A stretch of 39,457 nt of DNA, taken from DASPXK01 sp035637315. Its GTDB lineage: Bacteria > Chloroflexota > UBA6077 > JACCZL01. This document shows positions 1-7,638 of this stretch, piece by piece; positions within the stretch are counted from its first letter, which is position 1; each line of letters opens with the position of its first letter. A program made the translations under genes and the position numbers. The notes beneath the pieces are model-generated. The model was given only the letters and a program-made list of their open reading frames with translations, ran no database searches and was not told the DNA's origin. The stretch lies in assembly GCA_035637315.1 (NCBI GenBank), contig DASPXK010000045.1, positions 1 to 39,457 on the forward strand. The letters run 5' to 3'.

Positions 1-751
1 GGCAAGCAAGGGTCTGGGCAAGGCGGTGGCGCTGGGGCTGGCCCGCGAGGGCGCTCGCGTCACCATCTTCTCTCGTAACGAGCAGCAGGTCCGAGCGGCG
101 GGCGATGAGATAGCGCGCCAGACTGGCGCCGACGTACTGGCGCTAGCCGCGGACGTCACCAGACCCGCCGACATCCAGCGCGTGGTGGATGCGACGCTCG
201 AACGCTGGGGCCGAATCGACGTGCTGTTCAACAACGCCGGGGGACCGCCGCCAGGCAAGTTCGACGATTTCGGCGACGCCGAATGGCAGAAGGCATTCGA
301 ACTGAACCTGCTCAGCACGGTCCGCCTGACTCGGCTCGTGCTGCCGACCATGCGCAAGCAGGGATGGGGACGGATCATCAACTCGACGTCCAACGCGGTC
401 CGCCAGCCGATCGACAACCTGATGCTCTCGAACGCGATCCGCAGCGGTGTGATGGGGATGAGCAAGACGCTCTCCAACGAGCTGGCGCGCGAGGGGATCA
501 CCGTCAACTCGATAGCGCCGGGCCGCATCGCTACCGAGCGGCTCATGCAACTCGACGCAGACGCGGCGAAGCGGCAGGGGATCAATGTCGAGGAGGCGAC
601 GCGCCGATCCGAGTCTCAGATCCCGATGGGGCGTTACGGGCGCCCGGACGAGTTCGCCGCCCTGGCGGTCTTCCTCGCCTCCGAGCAGGCCAGCTACATC
701 ACCGGCCAGACCCTGCTCGTCGACGGTGGCCTGGTCAGGGCAACCGCCTAG
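1..751 (+). CDS. SDR-family oxidoreductase, 5' end cut by the window
   Basis: NAD(P)-dependent short-chain dehydrogenase/reductase. The frame is open to the window edge and begins with ASKGLGKAVA, the tail of the Rossmann motif TGxxxGxG, so the true start lies just outside and only a few residues are missing. A GTG at 26 would remove the cofactor loop and is not the start. Counting from that GTG, the NNAG motif is at residues 69-72 and the conserved Ser region (INSTSN) at 118-123. The C-terminal signature ITGQTLLVDGG is at 225-235. The usual catalytic YxxxK is absent: the position reads LSNAIR (134-139). Such divergent SDRs are commonly named 3-oxoacyl-ACP reductase-like, but the substrate cannot be read from sequence. 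The stop shares a CTAG with the convergent gene. Confidence 0.85.
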   Translation, partial: ASKGLGKAVALGLAREGARVTIFSRNEQQVRAAGDEIARQTGADVLALAADVTRPADIQRVVDATLERWGRIDVLFNNAGGPPPGKFDDFGDAEWQKAFELNLLSTVRLTRLVLPTMRKQGWGRIINSTSNAVRQPIDNLMLSNAIRSGVMGMSKTLSNELAREGITVNSIAPGRIATERLMQLDADAAKRQGINVEEATRRSESQIPMGRYGRPDEFAALAVFLASEQASYITGQTLLVDGGLVRATA

Positions 752-1482
752 CGCAGCCCGGCCAGCACACGCGGGTCGTCGCTAGCGATGACGTCCACCC
801 GCATTCGAACGAACTCGAGCGCCTCCAGACGGTCGTTGGTGTGGGGCGACATCACCAGCAGACCAGCCCGGTGGAGCGCCTCCACAATGCCGCGCTCGAT
901 CGGCCTGAAGCAGGGGTGCGCGTAGGCAGCGTCCAGACGAGCGCACCTTGCGACCATCTCGCTCGCGATCCCTCGCCGGAACAGCACACTGCGGGGTATG
1001 CGTGGGGCGATCTCTCGCACCTCGGCCACCAGGTGAGGAGAGAAGGAGCCAGCGATCAACTCGACGTCGTGGGAGGCGCCGACTCGCGCCAATTCGCCCA
1101 GAGCGATGCCCGTCCGGGGAGCCTTGAGCTCGACGTACAGCCCGAGCCGGCCGCGCGCCAGGTCGAAGACATCCACAAGCCGCGGAACGCCGTAGCCGTC
1201 GCCGACGTCGACCTCGGCTAGCTGGCGAGCGGTCAAGTCGGCCACCGCCTGCCGACCGTCGGCAGAGTCCACGTATGAGTCGTGGATCACCACGAGCTGG
1301 CCGTCCGTGCTCAGGTGGACGTCCAGCTCGGCCAGATCCAACCCGTGCTCGATAGCCAGCTGGAAGGCAAGGAGCGTGTTCTGGGGCGCAAGGGCGCTGG
1401 CCCCACGATGGCCGACCGTTCGCAGTCGCGTAGCGGATCCTTCGCCTGCCATTCGCCGCGCCCACCCTTCCAGAGCTTGCAT
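748..1482 (-). CDS. Glycerophosphodiester phosphodiesterase
   Basis: 244 aa GDPD-family TIM-barrel enzyme that hydrolyses glycerophosphodiesters to glycerol-3-phosphate and an alcohol. It has HRG at 25-27, the metal-binding ExD (E52, D54), the second catalytic His in VVIHD (H67) and a later metal-ligand Glu in YVELK. The usual PENT motif reads PQNT (Q34), a Glu-to-Gln change. There is no signal peptide, so it is probably cytoplasmic. The start at 1482 is the longest; an ATG at residue 11 (1452) would keep all motifs. It is divergent from the ugp-like transport operon and convergent with the SDR gene. Its product would feed the same pathway as the importer, so a shared phospholipid-derivative catabolic role is likely but inferred. 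Confidence 0.85.
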   Translation of the reverse strand: MQALEGWARRMAGEGSATRLRTVGHRGASALAPQNTLLAFQLAIEHGLDLAELDVHLSTDGQLVVIHDSYVDSADGRQAVADLTARQLAEVDVGDGYGVPRLVDVFDLARGRLGLYVELKAPRTGIALGELARVGASHDVELIAGSFSPHLVAEVREIAPRIPRSVLFRRGIASEMVARCARLDAAYAHPCFRPIERGIVEALHRAGLLVMSPHTNDRLEALEFVRMRVDVIASDDPRVLAGLR

Positions 1483-1504
1483 CGTGCGTCAGGAGCGCTA
1501 TAGT
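1477..1504 (+). promoter_or_regulatory. Candidate sigma-70-type promoter of the ugp-like operon
   Basis: TTGCAT at 1477-1482 and TATAGT at 1499-1504 with a 16-base spacer, on the strand of the transport operon. A transcript starting near 1511 would carry a leader of about 90 bases before the binding-protein start at 1604. The -35 box overlaps the start codon of the divergent GDPD gene. This is a visual match only. Confidence 0.4.
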
Positions 1505-1547
1505 GGTACTTGAACGGTGTGAGAGGGGCCGCCGAGGTCCGCGGCTA

Positions 1548-1575
1548 TTGTGCCGTGCCGATTTGGCACGGACAA
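1548..1575 (+). promoter_or_regulatory. Perfect 7-bp hairpin or operator in the operon leader
   Basis: CCGTGCC (1553-1559) and GGCACGG (1565-1571) form a perfect inverted repeat around GATTT. TTGT/ACAA outside it can add 4 bp with one bulged G. It lies between the candidate promoter and the ribosome-binding site of the binding-protein gene, where it could be an operator or an RNA hairpin in the leader. Confidence 0.45.
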
Positions 1576-1603
1576 CAGACCACCTGGTCGGAGGGATGCC
1601 GTT

Positions 1604-3133
1604 ATGCAGAGGAGAGAAGCGCTACGTCGGCTCATGGGCATGATGACCATGCTCGCTACGGCCTGCGCGACCACGCCGACGCCGGCCGCGCCGTCAAAGC
1701 CGGCCGAGTCGAAGCCTGCGGAGGCAGCAAAGCCGGCCGAATCGAAGCCTGCCGAGGCGGCGAAGCCTGCGGAAGCGGCGAAGCCAGCCGCGGCGGCTAC
1801 GGCCACGCCGGTCGTGGAGGCCAAGGCCTCCGGCCCGGTCAGCGGCGGCGAGGTGGTCAAGATCACCGCCTGGACGATCGGTCCGGACGCACCGTCGTTC
1901 TACCGCCGCGACAACTTGATCGCCGCCGCCGACGGCCTCAACAAGGATCTCGAGAAGGAGGGCGCGCCACAGCGCGTCCAGGTGGAAGCGACTTTCGAAA
2001 GCGGCGGCCAATGGGCCGACTTCAAGCAGAAGTTCACCCTCGCCTCCGAGGCGAAGCAGGGGCCGGATATCATACTGGCCGGCCACGAGGACATGGCTCC
2101 ATGGGCCGCGGCGGGCTACGTGATCGAGGTCGATCCGCTCGTCAAGAAGTACGAGAGCAAATTCGCCGACATCTATCCGACGCTCTGGCCGGCGATGCAG
2201 CTCAAGGGCAAGACCTACGCGATCCCGCAGGACACCGAAGCCCGGCCGATGTACTACCGCAAGGACCTGCTCGCGAAGCTGGGCTGGTCGAAGGACAAAG
2301 TCGACGGACTTCCCGAGGCCGTGAAGAAGGGCGAGTGGGGGATGCCGGACCTGGTCGCCACCGCCAAGGAGGCGATCGACAAGAAGATCGTCGAGTCGGG
2401 GAAGGGCTGGTATCACCGCCCCACGCAAGGTGCCGACCACTACATGTTCTACTACCAGAACGGCGGCCAGATGCAGGACAAGGAGTCCGGCAAGCTAGTC
2501 ATCGTCAAGGACGCGTTGGAGAAGCATTACCAGCTCCACTACGACGCGGTCAAAAGCAACAAGATCACGCCGGAGAACTTCATCAACTCCGATTTCAGGC
2601 AATGGCACGAGACTGTTACGGCTGGCAAGGTGCTCTTCTACAATGCCGGCACCTGGACCTGGAAGGACTGGCAGGCGACCTACAAGGTGCAGGAACAGGA
2701 CCTCTGGGACAACGTCGGCTTCATGCTCATCCCGGCGGCCGCGAAGGGCGGCAAGCCGGTCACGCTCTCCCACCCGCTGGTCTACATGGTCACCGGCAAC
2801 AGCAGGAACCCGGAGCTGGCGTTCCGGGTGATCGCCAACGCGAGCGCGCCGGAGCTGAACTGCAAGCACGACGTGCAAAGCGCGCACCTGCCGATCGAGA
2901 AGAGCCAGGAGAAGGACCCGACCTGCCAGCAGGACAAGTTCTTGTTGGCGACGAACTACATGATCGAGTACACCACGTTCATCCCGAACCATCCGAAGTT
3001 CGGCCCCTATGATCAGGTCCTGTTCCGGCTCCTCGGCGCCGTCGAGAGCGGCCAGATGCAGCCGAAGCAGGCGGCCGACGTTGCCGCCGACGAGCTGTCG
3101 GCCCAGCTCAAGGACGACCTGATCGTCAGATAG
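1604..3133 (+). CDS. ABC transporter substrate-binding lipoprotein (family 1, UgpB-like position)
   Basis: 509 aa extracellular solute-binding protein. It begins with a short basic n-region and hydrophobic segment ending in a lipobox LATAC (Cys21), so it is predicted to be lipid-anchored outside the membrane. Residues 22-60 form an Ala/Pro/Lys/Glu-rich spacer with repeated PAESKPAEAAKPA units. The rest is a family 1 binding-protein fold. I chose ATG 1604 because GGAGGG (1590-1595) sits 8 bases upstream and because an earlier in-frame GTG (1550) would spoil the signal peptide. It is the first gene of a five-gene operon ordered like ugpBAECQ. The terminal GDPD gene suggests glycerol-3-phosphate or glycerophosphodiester as ligand; a sugar ligand cannot be excluded. 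Confidence 0.88.
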   Translation: MQRREALRRLMGMMTMLATACATTPTPAAPSKPAESKPAEAAKPAESKPAEAAKPAEAAKPAAAATATPVVEAKASGPVSGGEVVKITAWTIGPDAPSFYRRDNLIAAADGLNKDLEKEGAPQRVQVEATFESGGQWADFKQKFTLASEAKQGPDIILAGHEDMAPWAAAGYVIEVDPLVKKYESKFADIYPTLWPAMQLKGKTYAIPQDTEARPMYYRKDLLAKLGWSKDKVDGLPEAVKKGEWGMPDLVATAKEAIDKKIVESGKGWYHRPTQGADHYMFYYQNGGQMQDKESGKLVIVKDALEKHYQLHYDAVKSNKITPENFINSDFRQWHETVTAGKVLFYNAGTWTWKDWQATYKVQEQDLWDNVGFMLIPAAAKGGKPVTLSHPLVYMVTGNSRNPELAFRVIANASAPELNCKHDVQSAHLPIEKSQEKDPTCQQDKFLLATNYMIEYTTFIPNHPKFGPYDQVLFRLLGAVESGQMQPKQAADVAADELSAQLKDDLIVR

Positions 3134-3202
3134 CCGATTGCTGATACCTTCCCGAATCCTCGCGCTCCAATTAGGAGTCGGGAATCAAGAGCGGAGCGAA
3201 CC

Positions 3203-4186
3203 ATGGCGGTCGTCGAGCGCGGGGCGCTAGCGGTGGAGGCGCTCCCGGCAGCGAAAGAGAGCGCCCTCAAGAACTGGTGGCGTGCCAACGCCACGGCGCT
3301 CTTCTTCATGGCGCCGGTCGTCGTCATGGTGGCGGCCTTCTTCCTGGCCCCGGTCCTGATCACGCTCGGGATGAGCCTGACCGATATGGCCACCTCAACC
3401 GGGCTCTCCCGCTGGCAGTGGATCGGGCTGGACAACTACGAGCGGATCATCCGGAGCCGCTTCAGCCTGACGATCCTCGGAAATACGTTGCTCTTCGTCG
3501 CCGCCACCCTGGCGTTCAACGTGCTGGTTGGGCTGGGGGTCGCCCTCCTGACCATCCACGTCGACTCGAAGACCGGCACCGTCTTCCGGGCACTCTGGCT
3601 GCTGCCGCGCATCTCGCCCTCGGTAGTATACGCCTTGATGTGGAGCTGGGCCGCGGCGGCCCCGCCATTCGGGATCATCAACCAGCTCGGGGAGCCGTTC
3701 GGGGTCGAGCCGCGCTTCTGGCTCGCGACCGACCCGTGGCTGATCCTCATCCTCGTCAACGGCTTCGTCGGGGCCAGCCTCGGCATGCTCGTGTTCACCA
3801 GTGCGATCAAGAGCATCCCGGAGGACCTGTTCCGCGCCGCCCGGGTCGACGGAGCCAACGCCTGGCAGATCGTGCGGCGGATCACCCTGCCGCTGCTCAA
3901 GTGGCCGATCCTGTTCGTCCTGACCTACCAGACGATGAGCCTGTTCGCCTCCTACGAGTACATCTTCCTCACGACCAACGGCGGGCCGGGCCTGTATGGC
4001 ACCGAGACCTGGAGCCTGTGGGCATTCCACACCGCCCTCAACAGTTACTATGGCAACCTGGAGTTCGGCCTCGGCGCGGCGATGGCGGCGGTCCTGGTGG
4101 TGATGGGCCTGGCCATCAGCGGCCTGCTCCTCCGCCTGTTCCGCTTCGGCGACCTGGTGGGCGACCCGAGAGTCGAGATTACGTGA
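3203..4186 (+). CDS. ABC transporter permease (MalF/UgpA type)
   Basis: 327 aa integral membrane permease of a carbohydrate-class importer. It has about six hydrophobic segments, the first near residues 30-58. The cytoplasmic EAA loop that docks on the ATPase is at about 206-231 (EDLFRAARVDGANAWQIVRR followed by ITLPLL). It starts at ATG 3203 after a purine-rich stretch, 69 bases behind the binding-protein gene, and ends one base before the second permease. The N-terminal 25 residues are soluble and basic, which is usual for this family. Confidence 0.92.
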   Translation: MAVVERGALAVEALPAAKESALKNWWRANATALFFMAPVVVMVAAFFLAPVLITLGMSLTDMATSTGLSRWQWIGLDNYERIIRSRFSLTILGNTLLFVAATLAFNVLVGLGVALLTIHVDSKTGTVFRALWLLPRISPSVVYALMWSWAAAAPPFGIINQLGEPFGVEPRFWLATDPWLILILVNGFVGASLGMLVFTSAIKSIPEDLFRAARVDGANAWQIVRRITLPLLKWPILFVLTYQTMSLFASYEYIFLTTNGGPGLYGTETWSLWAFHTALNSYYGNLEFGLGAAMAAVLVVMGLAISGLLLRLFRFGDLVGDPRVEIT

Positions 4187-4187
4187 G

Positions 4188-5051
4188 ATGGCCGTTTCGA
4201 TCGAGGTGCAGCGCAGCAGGGGCTGGCAGGGCCTGATCCCGTACGCGATCATCCTGCTCGCCACCCTGCCGATCATCATCCTCTACGGCTGGCTGCTCTA
4301 CTCCTCGTTCTTCGAGCGCGTCGAGGGGCTGCGGCCGGTCGGGCCGTTCACGCTCGACAATTGGCGCTTCCTCTGGGCGCCGGAGAGGGTCCAGCAGTTG
4401 CAGAACAAGTCGCCGATCATCCCGCTGACGATAAACACCTTCGTTTTTGCCGGCAGCGTGGCCGGCGTCGTCCTGCTCGTCTCATCGATGGCCGGCTACG
4501 CCCTGTCCCGGCTCAAGTTCAAGGGCCGTCGGATGTTCCTCGGCGGCGTGCTGCTGCTCCACAGTTTCCCGACCGTCGTGCTGCTGATCGCGACCTTCGT
4601 CGTGCTGCGCTGGCTGGGCCTTTACGACCAGCTCCTCGGCGTGATCCTGGTCAAGGCGGCGTTCGAGCTGCCGTTCGGCGTGTGGATCATGAAAGGCTTC
4701 TTCGACACGGTCCCGTGGGACCTCGAGATGGCGGCGCTGGTCGATGGCGCGAACCGGATCGTGACCTGGTGGCGGATCGTGATGCCGCTGGTCAAGCCTG
4801 GCATGCTGGCGCTCGGCCTGCTCTCGTTCGTGCAAGGCTGGAACGAGTTCCTGCTGCCGTTCATATTCATGCCGAGCGGCAACCAGGCGACCCTGTCGAT
4901 GATGGTGCGGAGCCTTCTCGGCGAGGGTCGCTTCGTCGACTATGGCACGCTGACCGCGATCGGCCTGTTCTACGTGATGCCCGTCCTGGCGCTCTTCCTG
5001 TTCGCCCAGGAGTATTTCCTGAGGATCTACAGCGGCGGAGTCAAGGGCTGA
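4188..5051 (+). CDS. ABC transporter permease (MalG/UgpE type)
   Basis: 287 aa second permease subunit, pairing with the upstream permease to form the channel. Hydrophobic segments start at about residue 17. The EAA loop is at about 176-204 (PWDLEMAALVDGANRI, then WWRIVMP). The start ATG lies one base after the TGA of the preceding gene, and its stop is one base before the GTG of the ATPase gene, so translation of the three is probably coupled. The length is normal for the family. Confidence 0.92.
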   Translation: MAVSIEVQRSRGWQGLIPYAIILLATLPIIILYGWLLYSSFFERVEGLRPVGPFTLDNWRFLWAPERVQQLQNKSPIIPLTINTFVFAGSVAGVVLLVSSMAGYALSRLKFKGRRMFLGGVLLLHSFPTVVLLIATFVVLRWLGLYDQLLGVILVKAAFELPFGVWIMKGFFDTVPWDLEMAALVDGANRIVTWWRIVMPLVKPGMLALGLLSFVQGWNEFLLPFIFMPSGNQATLSMMVRSLLGEGRFVDYGTLTAIGLFYVMPVLALFLFAQEYFLRIYSGGVKG

Positions 5052-5052
5052 C

Positions 5053-6138
5053 GTGCGCGTCCTGCTGGACCAGCTGAGCAAGAGCTTTGGACCCGTAGCA
5101 GCGGTCGAATCGCTCGATCTGGAGATCAGGAGCGGCGAGTTCGTCGCGCTCTTGGGCCCGTCCGGGTGTGGCAAGACGACGACCCTGCTGATGGTGGCCG
5201 GTATCTACAAGCCGACTGCGGGCACGATCGTGTTTGGCGAGCGGCGGGTGGAGCACCTGCTGCCCAAAGACCGCGGGATCGGGATGGTCTTCCAGAGCTA
5301 CGCGCTGTACCCGCACATGTCGGTCGAGCAGAACATCGCGTTCCCGCTGGACGTGCAGCGGAAGATTCCCAGGCCCGAGCGCGATCGACGGGTCCGCGCG
5401 GCCGCCGAGCAGGTCCAGGTCGGCCACTTGCTGGCCCGAAAGCCGGCCCAGCTATCGGGCGGCCAGCAGCAGCGTGTGGCCCTAGCTCGAGCGCTCGTCA
5501 AGCAGCCGGATATCTTGCTGCTCGACGAGCCGCTCAGCAACCTCGACGCCCGCTTGCGCCACGCTATGCGAGGTGAGATCAAGCGACTCCAGAAGGACCT
5601 CGGGATTACTTCGATCTTCGTCACACACGACCAGGTCGAGGCTCTGACCATGGCCGACCGGGTCGCACTCATGCGAGACGGCCGGCTCCTGGCGTATGAC
5701 ACGCCCGAGGAGCTGTACGCCTGGCCGCGCAACCTCTTCGTGGCCGAGTTCATCGGCAACCCACCCATGAACTTTCTCCCGGTCGAGATCACCCAAAGGG
5801 ACGGCTCTCTCGTCGCGGTCTCGGATGGCCTGACGATCGATCTGCCTGAGAGCAGGCGTGCTGCCCTCGCGGCCAGCGCCCCTGCGCGGGCCACGTTGGG
5901 GATTCGGCCAGAGGACGTGTCGATCGAGCCGGCCGGCCAGGGCCACCTGAGTGGTGAGGTGTACGTGGTTGAGCCGATGGGCCGTGAGCAGGTAGTCGAC
6001 GTGCGCGTCGGCTCTTGGGCGATGCGAGTCATCGCCCCCGCGAGCTTCGGCGGCCAGATCGGCGACCGGCTCGACGTCGCCCTTGACCTCGAGCGCGTGC
6101 ACCTGTTCGACCCGGACAGCGGCGAGCGGATCGGGTGA
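5053..6138 (+). CDS. ABC transporter ATP-binding protein (MalK/UgpC/MsmX type)
   Basis: 361 aa ATPase that energises the importer at the inner face of the membrane. Walker A is GPSGCGKT (35-42), the Q-loop is Q81, the signature LSGGQQQR is at 134-141, Walker B ILLLDEP is at 154-160 and the switch His is H192 (FVTHDQ). The C-terminal third is the MalK-type regulatory/TOBE region, with GIRPEDVSIEPA and a terminal HLFDPDSGERIG. The start is a GTG one base after the upstream stop. The stop overlaps the start of the GDPD gene (GTGA). All catalytic residues are present. Confidence 0.94.
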   Translation: MRVLLDQLSKSFGPVAAVESLDLEIRSGEFVALLGPSGCGKTTTLLMVAGIYKPTAGTIVFGERRVEHLLPKDRGIGMVFQSYALYPHMSVEQNIAFPLDVQRKIPRPERDRRVRAAAEQVQVGHLLARKPAQLSGGQQQRVALARALVKQPDILLLDEPLSNLDARLRHAMRGEIKRLQKDLGITSIFVTHDQVEALTMADRVALMRDGRLLAYDTPEELYAWPRNLFVAEFIGNPPMNFLPVEITQRDGSLVAVSDGLTIDLPESRRAALAASAPARATLGIRPEDVSIEPAGQGHLSGEVYVVEPMGREQVVDVRVGSWAMRVIAPASFGGQIGDRLDVALDLERVHLFDPDSGERIG

Positions 6139-7004
6139 CGCTCGCGCCTCACCCCGACTCGTTTCTCAAGACCGTGGACGGCCGCACAGTTAGCTTGAAG
6201 GCGCACGGCTGCGTCTGGAGCGGCGAGTACCCGGAGAACTCGCTGGCCGCCGTCGAGGAATGCTACCGGGAACGTGTCGCGCGGGCCGAAATCGATATCA
6301 ACATGCTGCTCGACTCCGACTTTCTGGTCACGCATGACGCGCAGCTCGACGGTTCGACAACCGGGCGCGGATTGGTGAGCCAGACCACACGACTGGAGGC
6401 GGAGCGACTACGGTTTCGGCACGGCCCAAGGGTCCTGGACCATCGGCCGCCGCTCCTGAGCGAAGTAGTGGCGAAGATCCGCCAGCAGCCCTTCCCGACG
6501 CGGCTCGAGCTGGACGTCAAGGACATCCAGCCCTGGCCGTGGCGGCGGGTCGAGGAGCTGGCAGGCCTGGTCGAGCCGGTTAAGGATCGGGTGATCTTCG
6601 GCGGGTGCTCGGACTGGAATCTCCGACGACTGAGGCAGGCCGACCCAACTGTGCCGCTCGGCTTCGACCCGGATTTTTACCTGGAGCGGGCGCGAGCCGG
6701 CCCGGTGTTGCTCGCCGAAGACCTCCACCGTCGACTGGGCCAGCTCGTTGGCCTGGTGCCGGGGGCGCGCGAGCTCCATCTGCGGCTCAGCGCCTTCGAA
6801 CGCGCGTTGCAGGACGGATCTCGCGAGGTCGCGCAGCTGGTTCACGAGGCGGGTCTACTCCTGGACGTCTGGACGCTGGACGCCGCAACGCCAGATTGGG
6901 ACAACAGACTCGCCGGCGCTGTGGCGGCTGGCGTGGACATGATCACCACCAACACAGCACGTGCTCTGGCGGCCAGTTGGCGAGCCGCTCGGTCGAGCTG
7001 CTAG
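6135..7004 (+). CDS. Glycerophosphodiester phosphodiesterase-like protein (UgpQ position)
   Basis: 289 aa GDPD-family protein, last gene of the operon. Its GTG start overlaps the ATPase stop as GTGA. It keeps the first catalytic His (H24), ENS (34-36), the ExD metal ligands (E52, D54), THD with the second His (H67) and ELDVK for the third metal ligand. The canonical HRG reads HGC, so the conserved Arg is missing. The C-terminal VWTLDAATPDWD and DMITTN segments fit the family barrel end. Its place after an importer matches ugpQ, where it hydrolyses incoming glycerophosphodiesters. Because of the HGC change, activity or substrate may differ. It ends in a CTAG shared with the convergent zinc-finger gene. 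Confidence 0.82.
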   Translation: MTLAPHPDSFLKTVDGRTVSLKAHGCVWSGEYPENSLAAVEECYRERVARAEIDINMLLDSDFLVTHDAQLDGSTTGRGLVSQTTRLEAERLRFRHGPRVLDHRPPLLSEVVAKIRQQPFPTRLELDVKDIQPWPWRRVEELAGLVEPVKDRVIFGGCSDWNLRRLRQADPTVPLGFDPDFYLERARAGPVLLAEDLHRRLGQLVGLVPGARELHLRLSAFERALQDGSREVAQLVHEAGLLLDVWTLDAATPDWDNRLAGAVAAGVDMITTNTARALAASWRAARSSC

Positions 7005-7537
7005 GCGACGACCAGCAACAGCGTCGCCGTGCCGAGCTTGCCGCCGCTGGGCGGGGTGCGGTGAAGCTCGGCGCCGACGACCGGCAGCTCGACCCGTTCG
7101 GTCGCCAGCGCCACCAGGTGCGGGGGCGCGGCCCGCCGCCGATCAAGAAACAGGTCGACTGTTCGCTCATACAGGTCCACGGCGACCGAATCGACGCCCG
7201 GCAGGTCGGACAGGCGAGCCGCCAGCGCTCCCTGCTCGACCCCATCTAGACTGGCACAAAGCAGCCGTAAGACGGCGGCGTCGGGCGGAAGCTCGAACGG
7301 GCGCGGCGGGAGCGCCTCCTCACCCGCTGACGCGTTGGGGTAGCGGGACCCGGTCGAACGCTTCGGACGCCGGCCGGTCGGCGCGGCTCGGCGGGCTCGC
7401 GCGGAGGCTCGCAGCCCGAAGCGGTCCTCGCCCGATCCGCCGATCCCGTGCGCCGTCCTCAGGTGCTCGGCCCGCCCACTGACCGAGGCGCCGCACACGG
7501 GACAGTGCCACTCCCGCTCGACCATCACGACAATCAT
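7001..7537 (-). CDS. Zinc-finger protein with HMA-like C-terminal domain, function unknown
   Basis: 178 aa if started at ATG 7537; ATG 7525 (VEREWHCPVCG) is equally possible and neither has a clear Shine-Dalgarno. The N-terminus carries a C2H2-type finger, CPVCG...HLRTAH, at residues 12-30. A basic low-complexity linker (about 45-70) follows. Residues 85-150 look like a ferredoxin-like HMA fold (LSDLPGVDSVAVDLYERTVDLFL) without the metal-binding CxxC. I know of no named family with this combination. It is divergent from the thiamine-diphosphate enzyme and convergent with the GDPD gene, sharing its CTAG stop. A small DNA- or metal-binding regulator is a guess. Confidence 0.6.
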   Translation of the reverse strand: MIVVMVEREWHCPVCGASVSGRAEHLRTAHGIGGSGEDRFGLRASARARRAAPTGRRPKRSTGSRYPNASAGEEALPPRPFELPPDAAVLRLLCASLDGVEQGALAARLSDLPGVDSVAVDLYERTVDLFLDRRRAAPPHLVALATERVELPVVGAELHRTPPSGGKLGTATLLLVVA

Positions 7538-7638
7538 ACCGGCCGCGATGCCCCGTCCCTGCGGTCCAGTCCTGCCATTCGCGTCGAGAGACCGCCCCGC
7601 GCTATGCTGAGCACCAATCCGCGCTCGAGGGCTGTTGC

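Noticed and set aside
1680..1810. PAESKPAEAAKPA coding repeats as a tandem-repeat element
   Set aside because: They are the usual flexible spacer behind a lipoprotein cysteine in this protein type, in frame and without a DNA-level unit conserved beyond codon use.
1510..3012. 500-codon plus-strand frame overlapping the binding-protein gene
   Set aside because: The other frame has the lipobox, ribosome-binding site and binding-protein features; this one is low-complexity Arg/Gly-rich.
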